In this document: positions 35,611-44,820 of the stretch, in pieces
Layout: each line of letters begins with the position of its first letter
How positions within the stretch are numbered: the stretch's first letter is position 1
Assembly (NCBI RefSeq): GCF_030406605.1
Contig: NZ_CP129104.1
Coordinates: 3,176,687 to 3,240,686, forward strand
DNA length: 64,000 nt
Direction: 5' to 3'
Source: Curtobacterium sp. 458
Lineage (GTDB): Bacteria > Actinomycetota > Actinomycetes > Actinomycetales > Microbacteriaceae
Translations under genes and position numbers: made by a program
The notes under the pieces: generated by a model
Seen by the model: the letters and a program-made list of their open reading frames with translations, nothing else
Databases searched by the model: none
What the model was told of the DNA's origin: nothing

Positions 35611-36258
35611 TCAGTCTCCGCGCAGCGCCGCGAGGTACTTCTCCGCCATGACCCGCCGCTGCCGGCGGAGCAGCGGCTCCACGAGGCGCCACTTCCGGCT
35701 CGCCGGCTGCGAGAACTGCCGCAACTGCAGCCAGACCGAACCGTCCGACGTGCGCTCGACGACGAACGACTCCTCGCCCGAGAGCGGGTGGCCCTCGAGC
35801 GTGCCGTACGCGAAGCCCTTCCGGTCCGTCTCGTCGATGATCGACACGACCCGGACCGGCGCGTGCACGGTCTGCCCGAACGCGTGCATCGTGAGCGTCG
35901 CGGTCGTCCCCGCGGTCAACAGCGGCGTGCCGTCGGGCGCGAACCGTTCGACCTTCGGTGTGCCGATCGACGCGGGGGCGATCGGGACGCCGTGCTCGTC
36001 GAAGGTCACCGGGTTGTAGCGGACCTCGTCGTCGTCGGGCTGGTCGTCGACCTGCACGCGGATCCCGCTGCGCTCCTGGATCTGCCAGGACAGCGCCTGC
36101 GTCACGGCGGTCTCGAAGCGGGCGTCGCCGTGGCCGATCCGCGCGCGGGACTCGGTGGGCGTGAAGCCCTCCGGCGGGTACGTCATGAGGTCCGACGCCT
36201 GGGTCGCGCCGACCGCGCCGTACGTCAGGGCGGTCCGGTAGCTGCCGCGGGAACTCAT
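35611..36258 (-). CDS. DUF1990 family protein
   Basis: 215-residue protein of the DUF1990 (UPF0548) family, whose function is unknown; related plant proteins bind lipids. Diagnostic parts are the N-terminal LTYGAVGATQ, the strand VRVVSIIDETDRKGFAYGTLEGHPL-like region with GTLEGHPLSGEESFVVE, and WLQLRQFSQPASRKWRL. The last residues are basic (RRQRRVMAEKYLAALRG). The ATG at 36258 lies in the first unit of a 58-bp tandem array that repeats the start region upstream. Its own Shine-Dalgarno is degraded (AAGTAGG), while the copies carry GAGGAGG. Confidence 0.85.
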   Translation of the reverse strand: MSSRGSYRTALTYGAVGATQASDLMTYPPEGFTPTESRARIGHGDARFETAVTQALSWQIQERSGIRVQVDDQPDDDEVRYNPVTFDEHGVPIAPASIGTPKVERFAPDGTPLLTAGTTATLTMHAFGQTVHAPVRVVSIIDETDRKGFAYGTLEGHPLSGEESFVVERTSDGSVWLQLRQFSQPASRKWRLVEPLLRRQRRVMAEKYLAALRGD

Positions 36259-36450
36259 GCCGACCAGCCTACTTGGCGGTGCGAACCGTCACGACCCAGC
36301 TGCCGCGGGAACGCATGCCGACCAGCCTCCTCGGCGGTGCGAACCGTCACGACCCAGCTGCCGCGGGAACTCATGCCGACCAGCCTCCTCGGCGGTGCGA
36401 ACCGTCACGACCCAGCTGCCGCGGGAACGCATGCCGACCAGCCTCCTCGG
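36241..36450. repeat. 58-bp tandem repeats of the DUF1990 gene 5' end
   Basis: Units start at 36241, 36299, 36357 and 36415 (the last is partial, 36 bp). Each contains the start codon context GGTCGGCATG, the first five or so codons and the upstream region. Units 1 and 3 have ATGAGT, units 2 and 4 ATGCGT, so a 116-bp pair probably duplicated. The gene uses unit 1. The ATG of unit 2 (36316) opens a 15-codon frame ending at 36269, just before the gene's start. Confidence 0.9.
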
Positions 36451-36528
36451 GAAGGGATCCGCCCGCGGAACGGGCGAACCCCGAACTGGAGGCTCGGATA
36501 GCTCCCGCCACACCGCTATCGTCGGTCC

Positions 36529-37017
36529 GTGCCCACCGCGACCGCCGTCCCCCGACCTCGGACCGGCCGCACCCCGCGGACGCTGGGCACCCTCACCGCG
36601 ATCGCCTTCGCGATCGCGGTCATCGCGCGGCTCGCCCTCGACCGGTACGAGGCGAGCGCCGCGCTCCTCGTCCGGTACACGAGCGAGCTCCCCGTCGACC
36701 GGTACCCGGTCGTCAGTACCCTGCTCGCGCAGGTCGCCGTCGCGAGCATCGGCGTCGGCGTCCTGCTGTTCGGCGCGCTGCTCGTGGTCGTCGTCCGACG
36801 CTCCCGGCGACGCCCGGTCGTCCCCTGGCTCGTCGGCGGAGCGGTCCTGCTCGCCCTCGGCGCGGCCGTCGCGTCCGTGGTGGCGAGCGAGCAGACCACG
36901 TTCGTCGCGATGACGGAGTGGAGCACCTGGCGGACCGCACTGGCGGGACTGGCCGCCGCGTGCCTCCCGGCCGTCTGCCTGGCAGCCCTGCGGGCGCGCA
37001 CCGAGCGCACCCGCTGA
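36529..37017 (+). CDS. Small integral membrane protein of unknown function
   Basis: 162-residue protein with four predicted helices: about 20-38, 63-88, 98-118 and 135-155, and basic loops (VVRRSRRRP, RARTERTR). No known family was recognised. A GTG at 36529 follows TATCGT (36517-36522) by 6 nt, the leaderless pattern seen elsewhere in the window, which supports it as a real gene. It converges on lepA, with 4 bp between the stop codons. Confidence 0.65.
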   Translation: MPTATAVPRPRTGRTPRTLGTLTAIAFAIAVIARLALDRYEASAALLVRYTSELPVDRYPVVSTLLAQVAVASIGVGVLLFGALLVVVVRRSRRRPVVPWLVGGAVLLALGAAVASVVASEQTTFVAMTEWSTWRTALAGLAAACLPAVCLAALRARTERTR

Positions 37018-37021
37018 GGCG

Positions 37022-38869
37022 CTACTTCTTCTTCTCCTCGACGTCGCCCGAGAGCGCCGCGATGAAGGCTTCCTGCGGCACCTCGACGCGACCCACCATC
37101 TTCATGCGCTTCTTGCCCTCCTTCTGCTTCTCGAGGAGCTTGCGCTTGCGGGTGATGTCACCGCCGTAGCACTTCGCGAGGACGTCCTTGCGCATCGCCC
37201 GGATGCTCTCGCGCGCGATGATGCGTGCGCCGATGGCGGCCTGGATCGGCACTTCGAACTGCTGCCGCGGGATGAGCTTGCGGAGCCGCTCGGTCATGAG
37301 CGTGCCGTACGCGTACGCCTTGTCGCGGTGGACGATCGCACTGAACGCGTCCACCTGCTCGCCCTGCAACAGGATGTCGACCTTGACGAGGTCGGCCGCC
37401 TGGTCGCCCGTGGGCTCGTAGTCGAGCGACGCGTAGCCCTGCGTCTTGCTCTTCAGCTGGTCGAAGAAGTCGAAGACGATCTCGCCGAGGGGGATCTCGT
37501 AGCGGATCTCGACGCGGTCCTCGCCGAGGTACTCCATGCCGAGGAGGGAGCCGCGGCGCGACTGGCAGAGCTCCATGATCGCGCCGACGTAGTCCTTCGG
37601 CGCGAGGATGGCCGCGCGCACCATCGGCTCGCGGACCTCGACGATGCGGCCGCCGGGGAACTCGGAGGGGTTCGTGACCTCGGTCACGGAGTTGTCCTCG
37701 TTCGTGACCTCGTAGATCACGCTCGGGGCGGTGGTGATGAGGTCGAGGCCAAACTCGCGGCTCAGACGCTCGGTGATGATCTCGAGGTGGAGCAACCCTA
37801 GGAACCCGCAGCGGAACCCGAACCCGAGCGCCACGGAGGTCTCGGGCTCGTACACGAGGGCTGCGTCCGACAGCTTGAGCTTGTCGAGCGCTTCGCGGAG
37901 GTCCGGGTAGTCGGAACCGTCGATCGGGTACAGCCCCGAGAACACCATCGGCTTCGGGTCGGTGTAGCCGGCCAGCGGGTCGGTCGCGGGCTTCTGCGCG
38001 CTCGTGACGGTGTCGCCGACCTTGGACTGGCGGACGTCCTTCACGCCGGTGATGAGGTAGCCGACCTCGCCGACGCTCAGGCCCTTCGTCGGCTTCGGCT
38101 CCGGCGACGACACCCCGATCTCGAGGATCTCGTGTGTCGTCTTCGTCGACATCATCTGGACCTTCTCGCGCGGCGAGATGGTGCCGTCCACCATGCGGAC
38201 GTACGTGACGACGCCGCGGTAGCTGTCGTAGACCGAGTCGAAGATCATCGCGCGGGGCGGGGCGTCGACCGTGCCGACGGGCGGCGGGACCGTGCCGACG
38301 ACGCGGTCGAGGAGCTCGGGGACGCCGACACCGGTCTTGCCGGAGACGCGTAGCACGTCCTCCGGCTTGCCGCCGATGAGCTGCGCGAGCTCGGCCGCGT
38401 ACTTGTCCGGCTCCGCTGCGGGGAGGTCGATCTTGTTGAGGACCGGGATGATCTCGAGGTCGTTCTCGAGCGCCAGGTAGAGGTTCGCGAGCGTCTGCGC
38501 CTCGATGCCCTGCGCGGCGTCCACGAGGAGGATCGCGCCCTCGCACGCGGCGAGCGAACGCGAGACCTCGTACGAGAAGTCGACGTGACCAGGCGTGTCG
38601 ATCATGTTCAGCGCGAACGTCTTGCCGTCGAGCTCCCACGGCATGCGGACGGCCTGCGACTTGATCGTGATGCCGCGCTCGCGCTCGATGTCCATGCGGT
38701 CGAGGTACTGCGCGCGCATCGCCCGCTCCTCGACGATGCCGGTGATCTGCAGCATGCGGTCGGCCAGCGTGGACTTGCCGTGGTCGATGTGCGCGATGAT
38801 GCAGAAGTTGCGGATCGCCTCGGCCGGGGTCGCGGCGGGCTCGAGCGGCGCGGATGCTTGTGGGCTCAC
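37022..38869 (-). CDS. lepA: Elongation factor 4 (LepA)
   Basis: 615-residue translational GTPase that back-translocates ribosomes or aids 30S biogenesis. G1 AHIDHGKS is at residues 26-33, G3 DTPGHVDF, G4 NKID, then EF-G-like domains II, III and V and the LepA-specific C-terminal domain ([24 protein letters not shown] region, here from about residue 575). The HPD-like FSYEVSRSL and the [11 protein letters not shown] segment are intact. It stands alone, upstream spacer 38870-39099 holding a strong palindrome. Confidence 0.97.
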   Translation of the reverse strand: MSPQASAPLEPAATPAEAIRNFCIIAHIDHGKSTLADRMLQITGIVEERAMRAQYLDRMDIERERGITIKSQAVRMPWELDGKTFALNMIDTPGHVDFSYEVSRSLAACEGAILLVDAAQGIEAQTLANLYLALENDLEIIPVLNKIDLPAAEPDKYAAELAQLIGGKPEDVLRVSGKTGVGVPELLDRVVGTVPPPVGTVDAPPRAMIFDSVYDSYRGVVTYVRMVDGTISPREKVQMMSTKTTHEILEIGVSSPEPKPTKGLSVGEVGYLITGVKDVRQSKVGDTVTSAQKPATDPLAGYTDPKPMVFSGLYPIDGSDYPDLREALDKLKLSDAALVYEPETSVALGFGFRCGFLGLLHLEIITERLSREFGLDLITTAPSVIYEVTNEDNSVTEVTNPSEFPGGRIVEVREPMVRAAILAPKDYVGAIMELCQSRRGSLLGMEYLGEDRVEIRYEIPLGEIVFDFFDQLKSKTQGYASLDYEPTGDQAADLVKVDILLQGEQVDAFSAIVHRDKAYAYGTLMTERLRKLIPRQQFEVPIQAAIGARIIARESIRAMRKDVLAKCYGGDITRKRKLLEKQKEGKKRMKMVGRVEVPQEAFIAALSGDVEEKKK

Positions 38870-38981
38870 GGTTCCTCAGGGGTCGGGACGGTCGAACGAT
38901 TGTCCCACGTCCGCGCGCCGGCGGCGCGCACCGCGGGCCGCCCTGTGGAGACGCGGTGCGGCCCTGGACGCTGTGCAGGAC

Positions 38982-39023
38982 GGCCTGGAGGCGCGGGGCG
39001 GGCCCGCACCGCGCCTCCAGGCC
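38982..39023. terminator. CTGGAGGCGCGG palindrome, full copy 2
   Basis: 15-bp perfect stem GGCCTGGAGGCGCGG, identical to the element at 21229-21270 except for one loop base. Here it lies after the aminotransferase gene (stop at 39100) and before lepA on the same strand. Confidence 0.75.
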
Positions 39024-39099
39024 GACGGATGGTCGCCGACACGGCGGCTCGCGCCGTGTCCTCGGGCGGTGGCGGTGGCCGGCTGCTCGCGCCGTCTCG

Positions 39100-40266
39100 T
39101 CAGACGGCCGCCGTGGCAGGTGCGGGCAGCGCGCCCAGGCCGCTCCGCAGGTCCTCCGCCGTCGCGGCCAGTGAGATGCGGATCCACCCCTCGCCGGTGC
39201 GCCCGAACGCGCTCCCCGGCGCGACCGCGACGTGCTCGCGGTGCAGCAGCGCGAGCGCCCACTCGGCGACGTCCCCTCCCGAAGCGTGCGAGACGTCGAC
39301 CCAGAGGTAGAAGGCGCCGCGCGGGTCGAGGTAGCGGACACCAGCGGCGTCGAGGACCTCCTTCGCCACCTCGAGGTTCGCTCGGTAGTGCTCCCGGGCG
39401 TCACGGACCGCCGAGTGGTCCCCGACGATCGCGGCCAGGGCGGCGTACTGGTCGGGTTCGGCGACGCAGCTGATCATCGCCTCCTGGGTGGTGCGCATCG
39501 TCGGCCCGAGACCCTTCGGCGTCACGAGGTACCCCACCCGGACCCCCGTCATCGCGTACGTCTTGCTCAGCGAGAACGCCGAGAACACCCGGTCATCGTC
39601 GTCGAGCGCAGCGATGCTCACGTGGCGGGTGCCGTAGGTGAAGTACTCGTAGACCTCGTCGCTGATCACCCAGAGGTCGTGCCGCTTCGCCAGTGCGAGG
39701 AGCTCGCGCAGGGTGTCCTCGCCGAACACCGAGCCGAGCGGGTTCGACGGCGAGTTCACGATGATCGCCCGCGTCCGCTCGGTGATGCTCGCCTCGAGTG
39801 CCGCGAGGTCCGGCTCGAAGCCGTGCTGCGGCGTCAGCTGGTACGGCACCGGTGTCGCGCCCAGGATGTGCGCGTTCATCGTGAACGTCGTGTAGCCGGG
39901 GTCCGGCACGAGGACCTCGTCGCCCGGACTGAGCACGAGCGTCATCGCCTGGAACAGCGCCTGCGTCGCGCCGATCGTCATCCAGACCTGCTCGAGGTCG
40001 ACCTCGATGCGGTTCTCACGGAGGAGCTTCTCGCGGATCGCCTGCCGGAGCGGGGCGATGCCGCCGTTCGGCGTGTAGTCCGTCCGGTCCTCGGACCACG
40101 CGCGACGGGCGGCCTCGCCGATGTGCGGTGCGACCGGGACGTCGGGCTCGCCGATCACGAGCATGGTGACGTCCGTGCCGTCCGCGCGGAGCAGTGCGGC
40201 CTGTTCGAAGACCCTCCGGATGCCGGAGGCGGGGACGGTGTCGATGCGTGGTGCGAGGGACGGCAT
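39100..40266 (-). CDS. Pyridoxal phosphate-dependent aminotransferase (class I/II)
   Basis: 388-residue fold-type I aminotransferase of the aspartate/aromatic type. Schiff-base Lys235 is in SLSKTYAMTGVRVGY, with Asn175 in NSPSNPLG, Asp203 and Tyr206 in ISDEVYEYFTYG and the carboxylate Arg near the C-terminus (WIRISLA). The ATG at 40266 lies 7 nt after TACCGT, again a leaderless pattern. Substrate not determinable; it is divergent from rpsT and ends at a palindromic terminator. Confidence 0.9.
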   Translation of the reverse strand: MPSLAPRIDTVPASGIRRVFEQAALLRADGTDVTMLVIGEPDVPVAPHIGEAARRAWSEDRTDYTPNGGIAPLRQAIREKLLRENRIEVDLEQVWMTIGATQALFQAMTLVLSPGDEVLVPDPGYTTFTMNAHILGATPVPYQLTPQHGFEPDLAALEASITERTRAIIVNSPSNPLGSVFGEDTLRELLALAKRHDLWVISDEVYEYFTYGTRHVSIAALDDDDRVFSAFSLSKTYAMTGVRVGYLVTPKGLGPTMRTTQEAMISCVAEPDQYAALAAIVGDHSAVRDAREHYRANLEVAKEVLDAAGVRYLDPRGAFYLWVDVSHASGGDVAEWALALLHREHVAVAPGSAFGRTGEGWIRISLAATAEDLRSGLGALPAPATAAV

Positions 40267-40365
40267 GCTCGCCACGGTAGCGACCGCGTGTTGCCGGGCG
40301 GTTTCGGCCGGTCCGGGTGCCGTGTCGTCGTGGTCGCCGTGCAGCGGTTCGCGGCCTGTCGGGCT

Positions 40366-40394
40366 TTGGCCGCTGGGCCTGCTCCTGGTAGTGT
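40366..40394 (+). promoter_or_regulatory. Promoter of rpsT
   Basis: TTGGCC (40366-40371), a 17-nt spacer and TAGTGT (40389-40394) form a good housekeeping promoter about 110 bp upstream of the rpsT start, leaving a long 5' leader. Confidence 0.65.
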
Positions 40395-40408
40395 TGGTGG
40401 CTGGCTTC

Positions 40409-40436
40409 CGCGTTCCCCGCCCACGGGTGGAACGCG
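40409..40436 (+). promoter_or_regulatory. Leader hairpin upstream of rpsT
   Basis: CGCGTTCC (40409-40416) pairs perfectly with GGAACGCG (40429-40436) near the 5' end of the rpsT leader. Ribosomal protein leaders often bind their own product, so it could serve S20 autoregulation; this is inferred. Confidence 0.45.
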
Positions 40437-40502
40437 ATGCGACCAAGGGCCCCTCTACCCAGCGGTCGCGACCACCCGTAGAGACGAACAGGAGCAACAC
40501 GC

Positions 40503-40763
40503 ATGGCGAACATCAAGTCGCAGATCAAGCGCATCAAGACCAACCTCAAGGCCACCGAGCGGAACAAGGCGTACCGCTCGGAGCTCAAGACGCACATCCG
40601 CCACACCAACGAGGCGATCGCCTCGGGCGACAAGGACAAGGCCGTCGCGGCCCTGGCCCTCGCGTCGAAGAAGCTCGACAAGGCCGTGAGCAAGGGTGTC
40701 ATCCACAAGAACCAGGCCGCGAACCGCAAGTCGGCCATCGCGAAGAAGGTCTCTGCTCTCTGA
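40503..40763 (+). CDS. rpsT: 30S ribosomal protein S20
   Basis: 86-residue basic, helical primary-binding protein of the 16S rRNA body. The N-terminus [14 protein letters not shown] and [15 protein letters not shown] segments, and the C-terminal [20 protein letters not shown], are diagnostic. AGGAG lies 8 nt upstream of the ATG. Its codon use is strongly biased to C-ending codons, as expected for high expression. It is followed by a strong terminator. Confidence 0.98.
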   Translation: MANIKSQIKRIKTNLKATERNKAYRSELKTHIRHTNEAIASGDKDKAVAALALASKKLDKAVSKGVIHKNQAANRKSAIAKKVSAL

Positions 40764-40777
40764 GACTGACTCCTGCT

Positions 40778-40811
40778 CGAAGGCCCCGCACCGTTCGGTG
40801 TGGGGCCTTCG
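40778..40811 (+). terminator. rpsT terminator
   Basis: CGAAGGCCCCGCACC pairs with GGTGTGGGGCCTTCG over 15 positions with one mismatch across a GTTC tetraloop, 15 bp after the rpsT stop. Confidence 0.8.
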
Positions 40812-41288
40812 TCGTTCGCGGGGTGTGGGGGTCGTCCGCCGAAACGCGCGCGGTTCGACATTGGACCGGTCGATCGACGCGCGGTTCGTCGCACCGGCAT
40901 CTCGGGCTTCGGCTGCTGCATGGGTTCGACGTCGCACGCGTCGATCGACAGGTGCGTCGTCGGCTCGACGGCGTCGCGCGAGGCCAGGGGAAGTCCACTG
41001 TGGGTCCGACGCCGGACAGGCACAGGTCGGACGGCCAATTCGCTCGTGCACGACCACGCCGGCGTCCTACGACAGCGACATCGCCCTCCGTTGCACACGC
41101 TCGCAGCCAGCGGCCGCAAAGAACGAGCCCGCCCTCGTCCGTACGACAACGGCGCCGTCGTTCGGCCGTACCACCGAGTGACCTCAGGACGGCGGGGGTC
41201 CGACGCCCCGCCCACCCGCGACACGGGCGAGCATCACCATGTCAGTGGGCGCCGGGCCCCGACGACGGACGTGCGCCGGACCGACCGA
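40812..41288. other. Non-coding spacer between rpsT and holA
   Basis: About 480 bp with no convincing gene on either strand. Open frames lack ribosome sites and family features. Two copies of the palindrome GTCGATCGAC occur (about 40868 and 40940), and a longer imperfect inverted repeat (CCGTACGACAACGG with TCGTTCGGCCGTAC) near 41139-41172. Nothing else was recognised. Confidence 0.6.
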
Positions 41289-42308
41289 TCAGCGGTCCTC
41301 GCCGCGCCGGGCGATCGTCCGGACCATGACCTCGAGCGCGTAGTGGGCGTCGCGCGAGCCGCCCTTCACCGCGGTGTCCGCCGCGGCGATGCTGAGGATC
41401 GCGTTCGCCAACCCGGCCTCGCTCCAGCCCGCGACGTCTCGCTGCGCCCGCTGCACCTGCCAGGGCGCCATACCGAGTGCCGATGCCGCCTGGCCGCTGG
41501 GCCCGCGGAACGCGCTGACCTTCGCCATCGTCCGGATCTTGCTCGCGAACGCGGCGACGATCGGCACGGGTGCTTCCCCCGTGGCGAGGGCGTGCCGGAG
41601 CTCCACGATCGCGGGAGCCGAACGGCCGGCGAGGGCGATGTCCGCGACCTTGAAAGCGTTCGTCTCGACACGTCCGCCGTAGTACTTGTCGACGACCTTG
41701 TCGGTGATCTCCTCTGCGGAGTCGGCCAGCAACTGCCGGCACGCCGCCGCGAGCTCGGCCAGGTCGTCGGCGAACGCTGCCACGAGCGTGCGGACAGCGG
41801 AGGGAGCGATCTTGCGTCGGGCGGCGCGGAACTCCGCGTTGACGAAGTCGATCCGGTCGGTCTCGCGCTTGACTTCGTCGCACTGCACCTCGACGCCACC
41901 ACCGACGCCACTGCGGATCGTGTCGAGGAGCTTCTTCCCGCGCATGCCGCCGCCGTGTCGGAGCACGAGGGTGACGTCGTCCGCCGGCCCCTGGAGGTAC
42001 GCGATCGTCTCGGTGATGAACGCGTCGGTGCACTTCTCGACGTTGGTCACCCGCACGAGCCGGGGTTCACCGAACAACGACGGGCTGGCCAGGGTCGCGA
42101 GGAGGCCCGGAGCGTACTGGTCGGCCTCGAGGTCGTGGATCTCGAGCGCGGGGTCCTCACCAACGAGCAGGTCGCGCAGCACACTGGTCGCCCGGTCGGC
42201 CAGGAACGCCTCGGGGCCGGTGACGAGGACGACCGGCGCCGGCCGGACGCCCGACCACGAGACCTGGTCGATCTTCGCGGCGGCGCGCGCGGGCTTCTTG
42301 GCGGGCAT
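41289..42308 (-). CDS. holA: DNA polymerase III subunit delta
   Basis: 339-residue clamp-loader subunit that opens the beta clamp. The N-terminal domain PVVLVTGPEAFLADRATSVLRDLL, the FGEPRLVRVTNVEK segment and the C-terminal collar (ILSIAAADTAVKGGSRDAHYALE, here from about residue 300) fit the actinobacterial HolA. The ATG at 42308 has GGAAGGA at ideal spacing. Its first 152 bp overlap the extended 3' end of comEC in another frame. It follows comEC and comEA as in most Actinobacteria. Confidence 0.93.
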   Translation of the reverse strand: MPAKKPARAAAKIDQVSWSGVRPAPVVLVTGPEAFLADRATSVLRDLLVGEDPALEIHDLEADQYAPGLLATLASPSLFGEPRLVRVTNVEKCTDAFITETIAYLQGPADDVTLVLRHGGGMRGKKLLDTIRSGVGGGVEVQCDEVKRETDRIDFVNAEFRAARRKIAPSAVRTLVAAFADDLAELAAACRQLLADSAEEITDKVVDKYYGGRVETNAFKVADIALAGRSAPAIVELRHALATGEAPVPIVAAFASKIRTMAKVSAFRGPSGQAASALGMAPWQVQRAQRDVAGWSEAGLANAILSIAAADTAVKGGSRDAHYALEVMVRTIARRGEDR

Positions 42309-44820
42309 GCGGTCCTTCCGGTGGTGCGAACGGCGGGGCTCCGGTCGCGCTGACGATCCTACGGCCGACCGGTGACGCGGCGCTGGCCGAGCAGGCGACC
42401 GACGACGCCGCGCCGGCGGTGAAGCTGACCGGCGACGCCCGGCCGGCGCTGCTGTCGACCGGGTGCTCGGTCCACACGCGCGGCCCGTCCGGGCCCGGCG
42501 CCACCACCGCCGTTCCGTGCACGTCCGTCCGGAAGACGGCGGCACCGGTCGCAGCCAGCATGTCCAGCGTCCGCCGCGTCGGGTGCCCGTACGAGTTGTC
42601 GGCACCGACGCCGATCAACGCCACGCGTGCCCCCAGTGCCCGGTACAGTCCCGCGTCCTGGTCGGCCGATCCGTGGTGCGAGACCTTCACGACGTCGACC
42701 GGCCCGAGTGGTCCAGCGTTCCGGCCGTCCGACGCCCGCATCCGACGCTGCGCCGTCTCGCCGAGGTCCCCGAGCAGCAGCGCGGACGGCACCGGGTCGT
42801 CCCGCTCGCTCGCCCGGACGCGGAGGACGAGGCTCGCGTCGTTCCCGGAGTCCGACGACGTCGCCGGCGGCCACGTGACGTCGATGCGGGCGCTGCCGAG
42901 CCCGACGGACGTCCCGGCGGCGGCACGGAGCACCTCGGCCCCGGCTCGCCGGAGCTCCTGCACCACCCGGTCGTCAGCGGGCCGCCCGACCGGGCCGACG
43001 AGCGCCGTCGTCACAGCCCCCTCGACCTCGGCCACGGCTCCGACGTGGTCGCGGTCGAAGTGCGTCAGGACGAGCAGGGCCAAGCGGTCGACCCGGAGCA
43101 GGTCCAGGCAGGCGCGCAGGAGCTCGGGGTCGTCGCCGGTGTCCACGAGCGCGACCGAGCCGCCGGAGCGGAGCAGCACGGCATCGCCCTGACCCACGTC
43201 GCACGCCGCCGTGGTCCAGTCGACGGGGACACTCCCCCGGACGACGACCCGCGGGACACCCACCGACCCGACACCGATGACCAGGACGACGGCCGACGCG
43301 AGCAGCAGGCGGACGCGGCCGGTCGTGCCGACGAAGACGGCCACCGCGATGCCCGCGCACACCATGACGGCGAGCACAACGCCGGTGGACCCGGTGGGCC
43401 ACGGCGCCGATGCCCCGGGGAGCGCCGACGCCGTGCGGGCGATCCAACCGACGATGCTGGCCGGCAACCACGCGACTGCGGCGAGGACAGCGGCCCCGGT
43501 CGGCCACATCGGCGCGACGAGACACGCCCCGAGGCCCACGACGGTGACGATCGGGGCGAGCGGCTCCGCCAGTAGGTTCGCCGGCACACCGTAGGTCGGC
43601 AGGAGCGGTGCCAGCAGGATCGTCACCGGCCAGCACGCCACCTGCGCGGCCACGGGCACCGCGACCACCGCGGCGACCGGTGGCCAGACACGGCGAGCGA
43701 GCAGTCCGGTCAGGGGCGGTGCGAGGACCACGATCCCGGCGGTGGCGAGGACCGACAGGGCGAACGCGAACGACCTCGCGTACCAAGGATCGGCGACGAG
43801 CATCCCCGTGACGGCGAGGGCGATGAGCGGGACACCGCGCACCGGACGCCCGGACAGGTGCACCACGAGCACGACGACCGCCATCACCGTGGCGCGGACG
43901 ATCGACGGGTCGGGGCGCACCAGCACGACGAACGCGAGCAGGAAGCCGACGGCGACGGACGCGCGGACGAGTCGCGGCAGCCCCACCGCGCGACCGAACA
44001 GGACGACCAGGCCAACGATCACGGCACAGTTCGCACCGGAAACGGCCGTCAGGTGGGTGAGCGCGGTGGTCTCCATCGCGGCCACGGTCGCCGGGTCCAG
44101 CCCGCTCCGGTCACCGATCGCCATGCCTCGGAGCAGCGCGGCCCCGGGTCCCGGCAGCTCCGCCGTCACCGCGACGAACGCCTGTCGCGAGCGATCGGTG
44201 ACGGCGAGGAGCCCCGTGGGCTGGTCCACCCGCACCGGACCCCGCAGGAACACGACGGCGGCGGTCGGTGACCCCGGGTCGTCCGCCTCGATCGCGGCCG
44301 ACCCTCGGACCGTGCTGCCAGCGGCGAGTCGGTGCGGTCCGTGGTCGGCGAGGCCGTCCGGGACCACCCGCACCGGCACGCGGAGCGCCGTCACCTCGCC
44401 GACCGCGGTCAGGGTCCCGGTCACCGAGCGCGCGCCGGGTTCGAGGTCACGGTCGAGCGTCACACGAACGGCACGCGGCCCCTCGGTGTCGGAGAATGCC
44501 GCCGGAGCCCGGCGCTCCTGGCCGACGGCGACCGCGACGGCGACCAACCCCACGAGGAGCGCACCGGTCACGACGATGCTCAGCGCGGCGCCGAGCCACC
44601 CGGCGTCAGCGGCCGCATCGTCGCCGACTCCGCGGAGGAACAGGACCACGATGCCGACGGCTGCGACCACGCCGGCGCCGACCGCCGCGGTGACGGCAGC
44701 TTCGGGACTCCCGATCAGCACGGCTGAGGCGGCCCAGGCAGAGACCGTGGGGAGCGCGATCCGCAGGTCCGCCGGCCGGGCACCGGCCGCTCGCCCGACC
44801 CGGCCGACCACGTCAGACAC
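42157..44820 (-). CDS. comEC: ComEC/Rec2-family DNA uptake channel protein
   Basis: 887-residue membrane protein for DNA import. It has an N-terminal helix pair and DUF4131-like domain, the Competence domain with many helices (from about residue 230: LTHLTAVSGANCAVIVGLV), and a C-terminal metallo-beta-lactamase-like domain with DVGQGDAVLL, LTHFDRDHVGA and KVSHHGSADQDAG. The GTG at 44820 overlaps the comEA end. No stop occurs before 42157, so the last ~50 codons run through the holA start region; their composition (Arg/Pro/Ala) suggests they are not conserved. Confidence 0.88.
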   Translation of the reverse strand: MSDVVGRVGRAAGARPADLRIALPTVSAWAASAVLIGSPEAAVTAAVGAGVVAAVGIVVLFLRGVGDDAAADAGWLGAALSIVVTGALLVGLVAVAVAVGQERRAPAAFSDTEGPRAVRVTLDRDLEPGARSVTGTLTAVGEVTALRVPVRVVPDGLADHGPHRLAAGSTVRGSAAIEADDPGSPTAAVVFLRGPVRVDQPTGLLAVTDRSRQAFVAVTAELPGPGAALLRGMAIGDRSGLDPATVAAMETTALTHLTAVSGANCAVIVGLVVLFGRAVGLPRLVRASVAVGFLLAFVVLVRPDPSIVRATVMAVVVLVVHLSGRPVRGVPLIALAVTGMLVADPWYARSFAFALSVLATAGIVVLAPPLTGLLARRVWPPVAAVVAVPVAAQVACWPVTILLAPLLPTYGVPANLLAEPLAPIVTVVGLGACLVAPMWPTGAAVLAAVAWLPASIVGWIARTASALPGASAPWPTGSTGVVLAVMVCAGIAVAVFVGTTGRVRLLLASAVVLVIGVGSVGVPRVVVRGSVPVDWTTAACDVGQGDAVLLRSGGSVALVDTGDDPELLRACLDLLRVDRLALLVLTHFDRDHVGAVAEVEGAVTTALVGPVGRPADDRVVQELRRAGAEVLRAAAGTSVGLGSARIDVTWPPATSSDSGNDASLVLRVRASERDDPVPSALLLGDLGETAQRRMRASDGRNAGPLGPVDVVKVSHHGSADQDAGLYRALGARVALIGVGADNSYGHPTRRTLDMLAATGAAVFRTDVHGTAVVAPGPDGPRVWTEHPVDSSAGRASPVSFTAGAASSVACSASAASPVGRRIVSATGAPPFAPPEGPHARQEARARRREDRPGLVVGRPAGAGRPRHRPRGVPGRPGDQCAARPARW

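Noticed and set aside
36241..36450. CRISPR array or phage attachment repeats
   Set aside because: No spacers; units reproduce the DUF1990 start region exactly.
40812..41288. tRNA or small RNA gene in the rpsT-holA gap
   Set aside because: No cloverleaf, T-loop GGTTCRA context or other recognisable RNA fold was found; only short palindromes.
40800..42353. Long plus-strand frame over the rpsT-holA spacer and holA
   Set aside because: It lacks a start signal and domain features and is opposite holA.
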